Below, piece by piece: positions 9,803 through 19,492 of a stretch of 51,705 nt of DNA (positions are counted from its first letter, which is position 1; every line of letters begins with the position of its first letter). The DNA comes from Gnomoniopsis sp. IMI 355080 (Eukaryota > Ascomycota > Sordariomycetes > Diaporthales > Gnomoniaceae). The notes beneath the pieces are model-generated. The model was not told the DNA's origin and did not search any database. It was given only the letters and a program-made list of their open reading frames with translations. The stretch spans positions 125,001 through 176,705 of the forward strand of contig JAPEVC010000051.1 in NCBI GenBank assembly GCA_027946555.1. The letters are read 5' to 3'. A program made the position numbers and the translations under genes.

Positions 9803-11701
9803 ATGCCTTCCATAGATGTCGCGATGGCGAGGAGTGTGAGAGGTGGAGTGGGTGGAATTATAGCGAGAAGCTTACAAGCCGCTTTCGAGAAAAAAAGTTT
9901 GATATCAAGCGCCGAGTCCAACATCACGAGCGTGAAGGAGGCTTTTTCGAGCTGGGACAACTGCATGGCGGCAGTGTATTGCAAGTAAGGGACACGCTCT
10001 CACTCATCTGCTGCTCATGATCGCAACAATGCGCTGACAATCTTCATCAGATGGCCTGTGATCGCACTAATTATAATAGGCTCCCTGATCATCATTTCCG
10101 TGATTTGGTGCATAGCACGCTGCCTTTGTTGCGGGCTTTCCTGTTGTTGCGAGTGTTGCCACTGCCTCAAGTGCTGCGGCGAATGCTGCGGGTGCTGCAG
10201 CCCGCCTAATGGTGGTCGCCGCAAGCACCTCGACGAACCTTACAAGAATATCCCCGACAGCCAGGGCTACAAACGTGAGGACCCAATGGCCGCCAGTGCA
10301 CTGCCGTTCGACCGTCCAAGACCCACCACGGCAAAGGCGGAGCCCCCGCAGTATGCCAGCTTCGACGTCTCAAAGCATGCTGACGGAGATGAGGACGAGT
10401 TGCCTGCTATGCCGGTCTGGGGCGATGCGGAGAGTAAGAAGGTCCATTTGGAGCAGGAGGCAGTCGAATTACAGCAGCTCAAGCCGCCAGAGGCCAATGC
10501 GCCTCTGATGAATGGCATGTCGCCGGCGGGAACGCCTGGCACACGCACGCCCGTCCAGGGAGGCGTAAGCCCGTACGGACCGCCAGGAAGCGACGCCGCG
10601 TCGAGCGGATACTTTGGCGGTGCGCCTGCCGCGGCGGCTGGAGCGAGACCTGGAGCAGGTCCGTACAACAACATGCCCGGCCAGGGCTACAACCAGATGC
10701 AAAATTCATATGGCCAGTCGACCACGTCCTTCCATACGGAACAGAGCTGGGGCGTGACTCCTGGGCCGATGCCGATGGGTCAGGAATATCGACAAGGACA
10801 GGGACATCCACAGGCGGGCTATGGTCAGCCTGGGTATACGCAGGAACCAGAAGCATACGGTGAACAGAGTGTCTACGGCGATTACAGCGCCAATAATGCC
10901 TCCATACCCTCAGGCATCCACCAAGGGTACGGTGTGGGTCCTACACGGTCCATGACAGGCGGCTCGACGCACTCGATGCGAAATGGCGCAGGCTACCCAG
11001 ATCGGTCGCACGGCTCGCCAGCTCCTCAGCAGGGCCAATTCGGCCAGGAGCGAGCATTCGACCCCCGTCTCTTGCCTCAACGAACGGCCTCGCCAGCGCA
11101 ATCACAAGGGTCATTCGACCCGCGCCTCATGCCTCAGCGAACAGGGTCCCCAGCTCAACAACAGGGCGCCTTCCCCGGTGATCCCCGCATGATGGCACAG
11201 CGCACAAACTCCCCAGCCCAGCAACAAGGCGCCTTCCCCGGCGCACCACCACCCCGTACATTCTCGCCTGCGCCCCAACAACAACAACAATCACAACGCA
11301 GCTTCTCCCCCGGTCCGCAAGGCCAAGGACCACCACGTGGTGGTCCTGGGCCACGGTACCCACCTGGGCCGGGCCCTCTCCGTCAAATGTCCGGCGATGC
11401 TCCGCAGGGCCGGGGCCCCCCGCCGCGCGCACCCCCTTACAGGCAAGACTCGGCACAAACGGTCCCGCCGCCCGGACAACGACAGCAGTTCTCGAACTCT
11501 CCGCGTCCAGGTCAGCAACGTATGCCGCCACCGAGATCACAAACTATGGACAGGGTGGAACCGTCCAGATCACCAGGGATGAGAGAGAGCAACTTTAGTC
11601 GGCCGATGCGGTCCAATACATTTGATCAGGCGCAGGGTGGGGAGCAGAACGGCGGCAGCGCAGCTTATCCTGGATATAAGCCTTATCAGCCTGGTCGATA
11701 G
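9803..11701 (+). CDS. Cys-rich single-pass membrane protein with P/Q-rich repetitive tail (fibroin-3-related type)
   Basis: Two exons, 9803-9984 and 10051-11701, with a 66-nt intron (donor GTAAGG, acceptor ATCAG) joined in phase at a lysine codon; 610 residues. A short N-terminal domain (residues 1-61, ending SSWDNCMAAVYCK) precedes one hydrophobic segment, WPVIALIIIGSLIIISVIW (about 62-80). Immediately after is a run with about 17 cysteines in 30 residues (CCGLSCCCECCHCLKCCGEC), a plausible palmitoylation or metal-binding zone. The rest (about 500 residues) is disordered, rich in P, Q, G and S, with imperfect tandem repeats at 11054-11240 and a CAA run coding poly-Q at about 11275-11290. Proteins with this layout are commonly named fibroin-3 related in Sordariomycete annotations; their function is unknown to me. 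No signal peptide is evident, so the Cys-rich part and tail are probably cytoplasmic. Confidence 0.85.
11054..11240 (+). repeat. in-gene tandem repeat, about 60 nt unit, three degenerate copies
   Basis: The encoded units are AFDPRLLPQRTASPAQSQG, SFDPRLMPQRTGSPAQQQG and a diverged third copy, DPRMMAQRTNSPAQQQG. Each carries a QRT-x-SPAQ core, and a fourth partial SPAP follows. The SP sites could be proline-directed phosphorylation targets; that is inference. Confidence 0.8.
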
Positions 11702-12669
11702 GAAAGTCGATAGAGTGTTGGAAAGATGCTGTGCATTTGGTAAATCATACTGGTATAGGGATTGCTGAAGGTGTAGGGCGTTTCGGCTTGGAGCATTTTT
11801 ACATCAGCATCTTCCCCATTACAGGTGGGACTTTTACGACAAGTTGGGGTGGAGCTTTTTCTTGATAGTGATACCATTTTGGTGTTTTTTACGACTATTC
11901 ACAATGATATTGATATATTTGAAGACGGCACAATTTTTTTACAGTCTCTCCTCGCCGATATTGATATCATGAGCTTGATGAATAGGCCTGCAGGTGACTG
12001 CTTTGCTTTTACACTTACACGTTTGGTGTAGTAAGACGCCCAAAGTTGTGCTACAAGCGACCGTCCCACTCTGACGAGTACACAACAGGCGACTTCCATG
12101 AGGCAATTGTCCAACTAAATCATGACAAGAGGTGTTCATTCGCTGTTTAAGGTGAAGCGCGAGACTTGAACAACCACCTGAGCCTGACCTTCGACGCTTG
12201 TGCTCCTTTGACCCACACGTCTGTGGCGTCGGCTTCAAGTTACTGACATGAATTTTAGTCTGCTCACGACAGCTGACAAATTTCCTGCATATACGACAGT
12301 AATCAATGTCGCCCGGAGAGGTCGATTGTAGCAAGAATGAAGCAAATTCTGAAGAGAAGAGTTGTGGTCTCCTCCTCCAGCGTTATCGTCGTCTGGGTAG
12401 GATCCGCTGTTCTTGTTCTAGCCAATGATTTTTCACGTGGCAGAAACCCCTAAACAGGTTCCTGGTTGGAGATCCCGAAAACTCTCCTAATCCGCAAGAC
12501 CCCGTCGATAGGGATTCATCCAGGACAAGTTGTTATGGAGACATATGACAATAATTTATACGGGACTGTCACACGGCACGGCGTAGTTATTTGAGAGCTC
12601 TATCTATTGAGAGGGTCCTGGTGATCCTACACCGCTCCATCCTCTCCCGCTCAGTCATCATCTGCCGCC
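11702..12669. other. intergenic region between the membrane protein and PI-PLC genes
   Basis: The 3' flank of the upstream gene is AT-rich with T-runs near 11880-11940. The 5' flank of the PI-PLC gene lies at about 12400-12669. The minus-strand 131-codon frame at 11939-12334 is Cys-rich but has no family resemblance and was not accepted. Confidence 0.55.
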
Positions 12670-14091
12670 ATGGCCTCACTTACCATCCGGAACGTCACCA
12701 TAAATCCTCTCGAACTCAAACTAATAGAGAGATTCGAAGGCCCCTCGAAGAGCGGCGGGCTCGCTAAAATAGGCAGGACAGTCACAGGATTGTTCAGCTC
12801 CTCTAATAGCACAACTCCAGCACCAAAGGAAGACCAAGAGCCTCACGACCGGCAGGATGTATCCGACATTGTCGCAACGCCCTTTGAGGCAAAACCCACG
12901 GAAATCCGCACAGCGGACCCAAACCAGGGGGAAGTCCTACGGCTCACCTTCCAATCACCGGGGACAGAGCACAAGTACAGCGTCGACATCCCCGGGCCTA
13001 GCACCCGCTCCCAAGTAATGAAGTCCACCCCCGACGCGCCTCTAGACCTCACGGCCGTATACACGCCCTCAGTCGCACAGCTCGCCATCTTCAGCTCCGC
13101 AGCCCTCCCTAACTGGATGAAAGAACTCCGCGATGAGTACCCGCTCTCCATGCTCTCGATCCCCGGCACGCACAACTCGCCCACGTACCACGTCGCGCTC
13201 CCCTCGGTGCGCTGCCAGGCCGTCGGCGTGCGCGCGCAGCTTGACAACGGCGTGCGCTTCCTCGACATCCGTGTCAGCGTCAGCCGCGACAATGACGACT
13301 TAATTCTTGTGCACAGCGTCTTTCCTGTCGCACTGACGGGTGCCAGGTATTTTGAAGACATGCTACGCGACATTTATGCCTTTCTAGACACAAATCCGTC
13401 CGAGACGGTGCTGATGAGCGTGAAGCGCGAGGGCACAGGCAGGGGGACAGACCAGCAGCTGAGCCGGTATCTTCATGGGCGGTACTGTGCTGGGGACGAT
13501 GCGCGGCGCTGGTTTACCGAGCCAAGGATCGCGACACTGGGTGAGACGCGCGGGCGGATCGTGCTCATCCGCCGATTCAACTTGGATGAGGGCCTTTCCG
13601 GCGAGCACGAGGGGCGAGGTTGGGGAATCGATGCGGCGGCGTGGCCAGACAACTGTGCCGATGCGCCAACAGGGAGCGGCATGATTCGCGTGCAGGACTT
13701 TTATGAGATCGACCAGAGCACCAACATTGAGAAGAAGATCGAGTTTGCGCGGGCGCAGCTAGAGCGCGCATGCCAGCAGCAGTTTGCCGACTTTGCAGTG
13801 GGTGCGCCGAAGCCAGAGGGACAGCCACTGCCATTCTTCGTGAACTTTCTGAGTGCAAGTAACTTCTTCAATACGAGTTGCTGGCCTGAGAAGATTGCTG
13901 CGAAGGTTAATCCTTCCATTGTTGAGTATTTGTGCGTCAGACACGCCGAGAAGGACAAGGGACCGGCGCAATTGGACGTTGGCGATGCTGGCACAGGCAT
14001 CGTGGTCACGGATTGGGTCGGACAAAATGGGGATTGGGATTTGATAAGGTGCATCGTTGGATGGAACGCGAGACTACAATTGAGAAAGTAG
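12670..14091 (+). CDS. PLC-like phosphodiesterase with PI-PLC X domain
   Basis: Single-exon gene of 473 residues. The C-terminal ~330 residues form a TIM-barrel phosphodiesterase domain of the bacterial-type phosphatidylinositol-specific phospholipase C X family. The two catalytic histidines are visible as MLSIPGTHNSPTY (H168) and LVHSVFPV (H215), with the metal/substrate motif GVRFLDIRVS (D199, R201) between them and ETVLMSVKREG downstream. The N-terminal ~140 residues are a variable fungal extension. There is no signal peptide and no transmembrane segment, so it is probably intracellular or peripheral. Whether it cleaves phosphatidylinositol or another phosphodiester cannot be read from the sequence. 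The codon pattern is strongly GC3-biased in the middle third. Confidence 0.9.
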   Translation: MASLTIRNVTINPLELKLIERFEGPSKSGGLAKIGRTVTGLFSSSNSTTPAPKEDQEPHDRQDVSDIVATPFEAKPTEIRTADPNQGEVLRLTFQSPGTEHKYSVDIPGPSTRSQVMKSTPDAPLDLTAVYTPSVAQLAIFSSAALPNWMKELRDEYPLSMLSIPGTHNSPTYHVALPSVRCQAVGVRAQLDNGVRFLDIRVSVSRDNDDLILVHSVFPVALTGARYFEDMLRDIYAFLDTNPSETVLMSVKREGTGRGTDQQLSRYLHGRYCAGDDARRWFTEPRIATLGETRGRIVLIRRFNLDEGLSGEHEGRGWGIDAAAWPDNCADAPTGSGMIRVQDFYEIDQSTNIEKKIEFARAQLERACQQQFADFAVGAPKPEGQPLPFFVNFLSASNFFNTSCWPEKIAAKVNPSIVEYLCVRHAEKDKGPAQLDVGDAGTGIVVTDWVGQNGDWDLIRCIVGWNARLQLRK

Positions 14092-15846
14092 AGGGCGGAC
14101 ACTTAGACAGACTATGGGCTGTTGCAGTGGTAAAGTCAAATCACAAGCATTTAGACAAGACGTGTATTACTTTGTTGTATTATTATAATATTCTTCAAAA
14201 ACGATCTGCATAGTCGACAGCAGGCGGGCAAGCCCAGTTCGTGTAGTATCCTTTGAGATGGTCAGTCAGGTGTCCTCAAGCAGCTGAAGTTGCGAAGTAG
14301 CGTAATGGATCCCTTATTCAGTTCTCCAAGGTGAAAGGTAGTTTGTTTCATCACGATGAACTCAGTAAGAACAGCATAATGGTTTTTCATCCGAAAGGCA
14401 GGCGAAAGAGTGACTAGAGAGGATAATACTTACTCTCTTTTTGACAGTGGGGTGGACCACTTGATGTACTTATTACCTATCACATAGAGCGGTCAGCATC
14501 AGTATCGGTATTGATGTGAAAAGCAAGCTCGTTCGAGTAATGACAGCTGTCAGGCTGGATAATGTTAGCCGAGTCCAGTAGCAGCATTGCATAACGTGAC
14601 GGGAAGACGAACCTCATTAAATCAGATTTTGTTTTGTGTAATGCTCATTCCCGGCCAAAGGCGCGGATCAAACAGTGTGAATAACGTTCATCATTTTGCT
14701 GAAAGAAAAATCGGTCGAGACAGAAGTGGGATGGTGTTTACCTGTCGTCGAAAAGTGTTAGCTGGTAGCTCGAGCTGTATTCGGCGACGACACAGCGGGC
14801 AATAGGTGCAGAATCAGGTGACGAAGTCTCAACATTGATGCCCGTTCGGACACGCCTCACAAGGTGTACAGCCCTGCTTTTTTGGGCGCGCTGAACGAGC
14901 CTCGTTCTGTCCGCCCGTTCGTTCAAAATTTCATCATTATGCTCATGGTTGGGGAATCGCCAGGGCGAGTGTGGGAATAAAGCACCTGCACAATGTCATG
15001 GGTCAGCAACATGTCGCAACGCGAAATCAAGTGTGCATCATGATGCATAGTCATGTCCAGTCAGACAAGGCTGAAACTTATTAAAACAGAGTGTCCACAT
15101 TGGTCTTCGGTTCGAGGAATCCCTGGATGTATTTTATCATCACCAGACGGGGTAGGGGAAAACAGGAAGAAGAGCAGCGTACGAACCTTTTGTTATGATA
15201 GCACATGGGAGACGTATTCGAATAGGGAGGCAGGACACTTGTCTGTGACACATTAGCAGGCTGTTGCGATGGTGTTATCCGTCAACAAACTGTGCTGGTG
15301 ATGGTTGCTCAGGGTAATTCTAGAGTAAATGTAATCCCCATGGTGCTAGTAAGATTTGGATTGTTCGTGTTTTGTTCGTCACAGCAATGGATTGGTGGGT
15401 GTGGAAGAAGAGGAGGGTGCCATACCTTGCCTGTTGTTTGGAATGCGCGAGATGTTGATGTTGAATGCGAAGGAGAGAAGTTGAGTTTGAAGCTGGGCAG
15501 CGGGTGGTTTTGTTTTGCAAGCAGAAATTGTTCAAGTGGAGTCCGCGGGAAGAAAAAAAAAAACGAGAGCACGCAAACTTCTGTTTGCAAGTGGAGCTTC
15601 TTGACTGGCGGGCAGGAGCCGTGGCTGTGCGCTGGGAAAAGTGGAGAGCTGCCACAATGACGCTAACACACCCCTGCCCCGAAATGTGGCGAAATCCGGG
15701 GGAGGCAGCCTCAACTATAGATTGCCGATGCCTCCGCGTTCATGCCGCGCCCTCTTTCTTCCTTCCTACCATTACAAACAACCTGCTGTTGTGTATCTTC
15801 CCTTTTCCTCTTCCTGCGATTGCAGAAGAGAACAACATCACCCACG
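14092..15846. other. intergenic interval containing a cryptic spliced minus-strand locus
   Basis: No long frame, but good minus-strand splice signals (separate entry). The right end (about 15660-15846) is the pyrimidine-rich leader of the next plus-strand gene. Confidence 0.5.
14430..15430 (-). other. candidate spliced minus-strand transcript, possibly coding
   Basis: Reading the minus strand, I see a run of paired splice signals: donor GCAAG/GTATGG at 15425; branch GCTGAC (15002-15007) with acceptor TGCAG at 14987-14986; donor GTAAAC at 14741; acceptor TTTCAG at 14700-14699; donor GAG/GTTCGT at 14612; branch GCTAAC (14564-14569) with acceptor ATCCAG at 14556-14555; donor AGAGA/GTAAGT at 14433. 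The segment 14742-14985 between an acceptor and a donor is open in one frame for 80 codons (it includes LFPHSPWRFPNHEHNDEILN and ends YQLTLFDD). The 43-nt intron that would follow it is unusually short. I recognise no domain and cannot join the exons into a convincing full protein, so it may be a non-coding RNA or a lineage-specific gene. Confidence 0.3.
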
Positions 15847-17205
15847 ATGGCTCCTGCAGGAGGAGTGCTGGCCCCTGTGGTCATGCGCTTACTGCGTAAT
15901 GCCGTCGCCAACACGGCCAAGATATCAAGAGCTATTCAAAGCAAGATCCCTCAACCACTCAGCAAAGAAGTCCAACATGTCACGGTTCGCGTCAGCGGCT
16001 CTGCTCGCCAACCTATTCATCCAGCAGCAGTTCTGCGCCAGTCTAGGCGAGGCGTCCGCTGGTCTTCTAGTACCTCGTACAACCGACTGAACACCGCTGT
16101 ACGCCGCTTTATCAACACCGCCAGTAACGCTGTCCGTGCCGGCCCAACAATCGATCGGACTGCTTTCACCAAGACAAATGTCGGTCGCGCGTTTGCTCAG
16201 TTCCCTGGCAGGGCTCCCTTCGCCCATACTCTTCGACCCAACCTGACTGGTGGGGCTCTGCCCCGTACCGCTGGTGGGTACGCCATGCCTGGCTCGGGTC
16301 GTGTTGGTGGTCAGCGATACTTCAGTCATGCACCTGCGTCTCAGGCTCAGGTCGTTCAAAATGTGTCCCAAGCCATGCGTGCTTTCTGGCTGTCCGGTCA
16401 AAGGGCTCACTTCGATGGCTATGGTGCCAATGGTGAGAAACAATACCGATCCGTCAGCGCACTGCAGGAGACAACCGTGAGGAAACTGGCGAACGTTCCG
16501 CGCATTATGCCCGGTTCATTCATCGAGTTTCAAATTACCCCCACCGTCACGGCATTAAGCCCTCTTGCTGCGGCCGCCGCCATGGCCGCCGTCACTGGCT
16601 ACGAAGTCAAGCCGGAGGTTGGCGCTGCGACTCTGAACACCGAGGGCTTCCTTGACATTCTATCCACGGATTTCGCACGTCAACTGAAGGCTCTCACTGC
16701 TGTGATGGCCGATCTGAAGAGGCTTGCAGCCTTAGGAGATTTGCCCATCACTATGGAAAAGAACAACGCTCTGAGGGTACGATTTCCGGGCCTTGACGCA
16801 GATACAGTGGAAAGACTCTGCGATGATGTAGGTGTACAACGTGGCATCATTAAGCAAGATCCGGAGTTTGACAGCAGCTACGGTGTTCCTATGACACTCC
16901 AATTTCCGTATGCCCCCGATGCAGAGGAGCACTCGGAGGAATACACGTCACCCGGTGAATCACTGAGATCGCACCAATCCGAGCTATCTTCATTCGAGGA
17001 AGACGATGCTTTCTTCGACGAGATCATCGAGGAAAATCCGTGGATGTCAACCCCATCTCATGAAGTCGACCCCGAAGATGGATATGAGAGCATGTCGCCT
17101 CCGGTGGGAAGTTCCGGAGAACATGTCTCGGAGGATTTCGAGGGCCTCGAAGGAATCTATCGTTTCCTCGAGGAATGTGACCAACTTAGATCAAGGTCGA
17201 CATGA
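15847..17205 (+). CDS. conserved fungal protein, type often annotated casein kinase II beta 2 subunit
   Basis: Single-exon gene of 452 residues from the ATG at 15847 (MAPAGGVLAPVVMRLLRNAV). A second in-frame ATG lies 105 nt upstream at 15742, but its extension is translated from a pyrimidine-rich leader and looks like untranslated sequence. The N-terminus is basic, rich in R, S and A, with no acids over the first 30 residues and many Arg residues to about 120, which fits a mitochondrial presequence. The middle holds RYFSHAPASQAQVVQNVSQA (about 158-177), AFWLSGQRAHFDGYG, an alanine run and an ordered domain with FLDILSTDFARQLKALTAVM. The tail is acidic (SSFEEDDAFFDEIIEENPW). Related Sordariomycete proteins carry the casein kinase II beta 2 name, but the CK2-beta zinc-binding CPxC pair is absent, so I do not endorse that function. 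Confidence 0.8.
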   Translation: MAPAGGVLAPVVMRLLRNAVANTAKISRAIQSKIPQPLSKEVQHVTVRVSGSARQPIHPAAVLRQSRRGVRWSSSTSYNRLNTAVRRFINTASNAVRAGPTIDRTAFTKTNVGRAFAQFPGRAPFAHTLRPNLTGGALPRTAGGYAMPGSGRVGGQRYFSHAPASQAQVVQNVSQAMRAFWLSGQRAHFDGYGANGEKQYRSVSALQETTVRKLANVPRIMPGSFIEFQITPTVTALSPLAAAAAMAAVTGYEVKPEVGAATLNTEGFLDILSTDFARQLKALTAVMADLKRLAALGDLPITMEKNNALRVRFPGLDADTVERLCDDVGVQRGIIKQDPEFDSSYGVPMTLQFPYAPDAEEHSEEYTSPGESLRSHQSELSSFEEDDAFFDEIIEENPWMSTPSHEVDPEDGYESMSPPVGSSGEHVSEDFEGLEGIYRFLEECDQLRSRST

Positions 17206-17810
17206 TCAAACTTCGGTCTTTAACTTTCCTTTGTCTGCATGCTAGCGAGCTTTTGGGATTGATGATATCCTACAGATTGTTGAATAGGATGATATTACAC
17301 ACGAAACAAATTGACGGCTTAGAATTAGCCATCATATATCAATGGATTTTCATTTCGTCTTGTCCTTATTGCTTGCTCACTAAGCTCCAGTCGTGCGTGG
17401 TACGGGTGGATCGCTGATAAACAGGGCCGACAGGCTGCAGTCACGTAGCCGTGGCCTGCATCCCACGCTATAACTCAAAGCAAGCACTTGCGAACGGAAT
17501 CACGCAAATATCATGTGGGTCTTGTTTATCTTACATGCCGCACAGTATGGATCTTGATATTACCCCTCTTCTAGCCTCTGGTATCTCAAGAGGAGGGACG
17601 CAAATCCTGGAGGAATATGATTGGAGGATTCGATGATTCATTTCCGCATACGGTAACTGCAGCAAGCTGACAACTTCTTGAAGGGCGTCGAAGACATTTA
17701 TGTCGCCTTCCCCTTCCAACTCCTGGAAGAAGAGGTTTTGCCGCTGGAGTAACTCGATTTTTCGCAAGGGCTGAAATTTAAACAACAACACGCCCAGAAA
17801 ACCAGCCACG
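17206..17810. other. intergenic region
   Basis: About 600 nt between two plus-strand genes: an AT-rich 3' flank at 17210-17400, then a promoter region. No supported gene. Confidence 0.6.
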
Positions 17811-18479
17811 ATGTCTGCCATCAACTCCTCTTCGACCAAGTTAACGGTTCACTACGCGGACGATCCCTCGGCCTTCCCAATGGAAGGCGGCTGTTGCTGT
17901 GGCTACGTTCGCTATCGCCTCGAAGAAGCTCCCATGGCAGTCCACTGCTGCCACTGCACCTCATGCCAGCGTGAGACAGGATCTGCCTTTGGCATCAATG
18001 TGCTCATCGAAGCCGCCAACGTGACTGTTCTCCCATCTGCCCCAGCCACCGTACCTGCTCACCCAGGCGCGCCCAACACCTTCCCGCCAGCAGGTCCCGC
18101 CCCACTCTCCTCGTCCAAGCCAGAGCTGCTCCGGGCGCAAATTCCGCAAGAGTCAGGCGAGGCGCAAAATGTCACGCACTGCCCCAAATGTTTTACGGCC
18201 GTGTGGACTGAGTATTCCGTTGGGCCGGCGGTCAGGTTTGTGCGACAGGGCACGCTGGACAGAGCGTGGCTGGTGCAGCCAGATTTGCATCTTTATGTAC
18301 GGAGCAAGCGGGATTTTGTCGCAATTGAGGATGGTACGCCGCAATTTCAGGAGTTCTACGACCGTACAAATGTTTGGAGGCCCGACAGCTTGGAGAGATG
18401 GGATAAAATTTTGCCAGAGATTAGGCACTATCGTGAGAGCCTGGAGACAGCTGGGACCGCCAGAGGATCGGATCCTTAA
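17811..18479 (+). CDS. GFA/CENP-V domain zinc-binding protein
   Basis: Single-exon gene of 222 residues. The fold is that of glutathione-dependent formaldehyde-activating enzyme and CENP-V proteins, which bind zinc through conserved cysteines. Visible sites are GGCCCGYVRYRL (C28-C30), HCCHCTSCQRETGSAFGINV (C47, C49, C52) and a later CPKC in THCPKCFTAVW (about residues 123-133). A Pro/Ala-rich insert of about 40 residues sits between the zinc motifs (about 70-110). The last 70 residues hold RQGTLDRAWLVQPDLHLYVR, typical of the family. The fungal members are numerous and mostly uncharacterised; a role in formaldehyde/glutathione chemistry should not be assumed. The start is the first ATG and gives a compact N-terminus. 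Confidence 0.88.
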   Translation: MSAINSSSTKLTVHYADDPSAFPMEGGCCCGYVRYRLEEAPMAVHCCHCTSCQRETGSAFGINVLIEAANVTVLPSAPATVPAHPGAPNTFPPAGPAPLSSSKPELLRAQIPQESGEAQNVTHCPKCFTAVWTEYSVGPAVRFVRQGTLDRAWLVQPDLHLYVRSKRDFVAIEDGTPQFQEFYDRTNVWRPDSLERWDKILPEIRHYRESLETAGTARGSDP

Positions 18480-18916
18480 ATCGGATGGCAATTCACGTAG
18501 GGCAGGGAGCATCCCAACTAGGGTTCATAGCGACTACTTGATACACAGTTCGCGGCATGTTGCACAGCGTAATTCTGGATTTAGCAGGCTGTGTTTCCGA
18601 ACATCACCTCACAAGACAAGCGAGCATAGCTAGGTAACGTACAAGTCACTAACTACGGATGCCAAATCTCGTCTGCAGATATAAAGTGCAGGAGCCTTGA
18701 AGGAATTCTACATCTTCGAGGAAGGAAGTTCCCAACCATCGAACTACTTCAAATGTCGAGACTGTTCCCGGTCATGCCCATCAGCCTTTGATGCTCCCCT
18801 TCCAGAAACCTACTTGCCTTTTCATCAACACTAAAATTGGTGAACAAAGTGATCAGACCGACCAATACTGGAATGAAAGCAGCAACTACCCACGTTCAGA
18901 CCAGCTTGCGACCCTC
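18480..18916. promoter_or_regulatory. promoter region of the Hce2-type gene, with TATA box
   Basis: A TATAAA lies at 18680-18685. An in-frame ATG at 18791 precedes the chosen start at 18917; if transcription begins about 30 nt after the TATA box, that ATG would be in the leader. The signal peptide argues for 18917. Confidence 0.5.
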
Positions 18917-19492
18917 ATGATGGTTATGCCGTCCCTTTTCAGCATTACTTTGCTTCTCCACGCCTTCATCGTTGCCAACACGCTCCAATTCCACTTCCAC
19001 GTTAACGACGAGCTTCCGCGGGTTACCCGGGACGAAACTTATATCGACACTCCCGGCACGTCGCAAAACCTCTGTGCAGACAGCACCTTCGAGACTGTCG
19101 ATCAACAAGGTCCATTGACGCACGACTGCGAAAATCTGATGAAGACTTCGAAAGGAAATCCATGTGGCTTCTGGATGGTTGGTAACTTTGGGGGTGACGG
19201 AACGGCTTGGGTGGAATTCACTCGATTGCAAACTTGCGGCATCAAAGTTCGGCGTACTGACGGGCAGGGGGGCGACGTACCGTGAGCTGAGCTTTTGCGC
19301 GTACATACGTGTGACGTGCTGTTTGCTGACTATGATCTGAACAGTCTCGGGGACGAGGATGTTGTTGACTTGGTGGATAGCGTGTTGGCTGAGTTCTCCG
19401 GTGGAGAATACTTGCCAGCAGTACGTGGCCAGATGACATGCAAGCACGCTTCGAGTGCGGCTGTGGAGTGGGAAATCTTCAGTGTTCAATGA
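18917..19492 (+). CDS. secreted Hce2 (Ecp2-effector-like) domain protein
   Basis: Two exons, 18917-19281 and 19345-19492 (63-nt intron, GTGAGC donor, branch CTGAC, acceptor AACAG), giving 170 residues. The N-terminal MMVMPSLFSITLLLHAFIVA is a signal peptide. The mature part follows the Hce2 pattern: CADSTFET, then a central HDCENL and GFWMVG, CGIKVR (about residues 112-117), an acidic DEDVVDLVDSVLAEF and a closing MTCKHASSAAVEWEIF. Five cysteines remain after the signal peptide. Hce2 proteins are homologues of the Cladosporium fulvum Ecp2 effector and occur in plant-, insect- and soil-associated fungi; a host-interaction or antagonism role is possible but not shown. Splicing is needed: exon 1 read on its own stops just past its donor. 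An overlapping minus-strand frame (18896-19501) is a shadow. Confidence 0.82.

Noticed and set aside
11939..12334. 131-codon Cys-rich minus-strand frame
   Set aside because: No family resemblance, no regular Cys spacing, and it lies in an AT-rich 3' flank.
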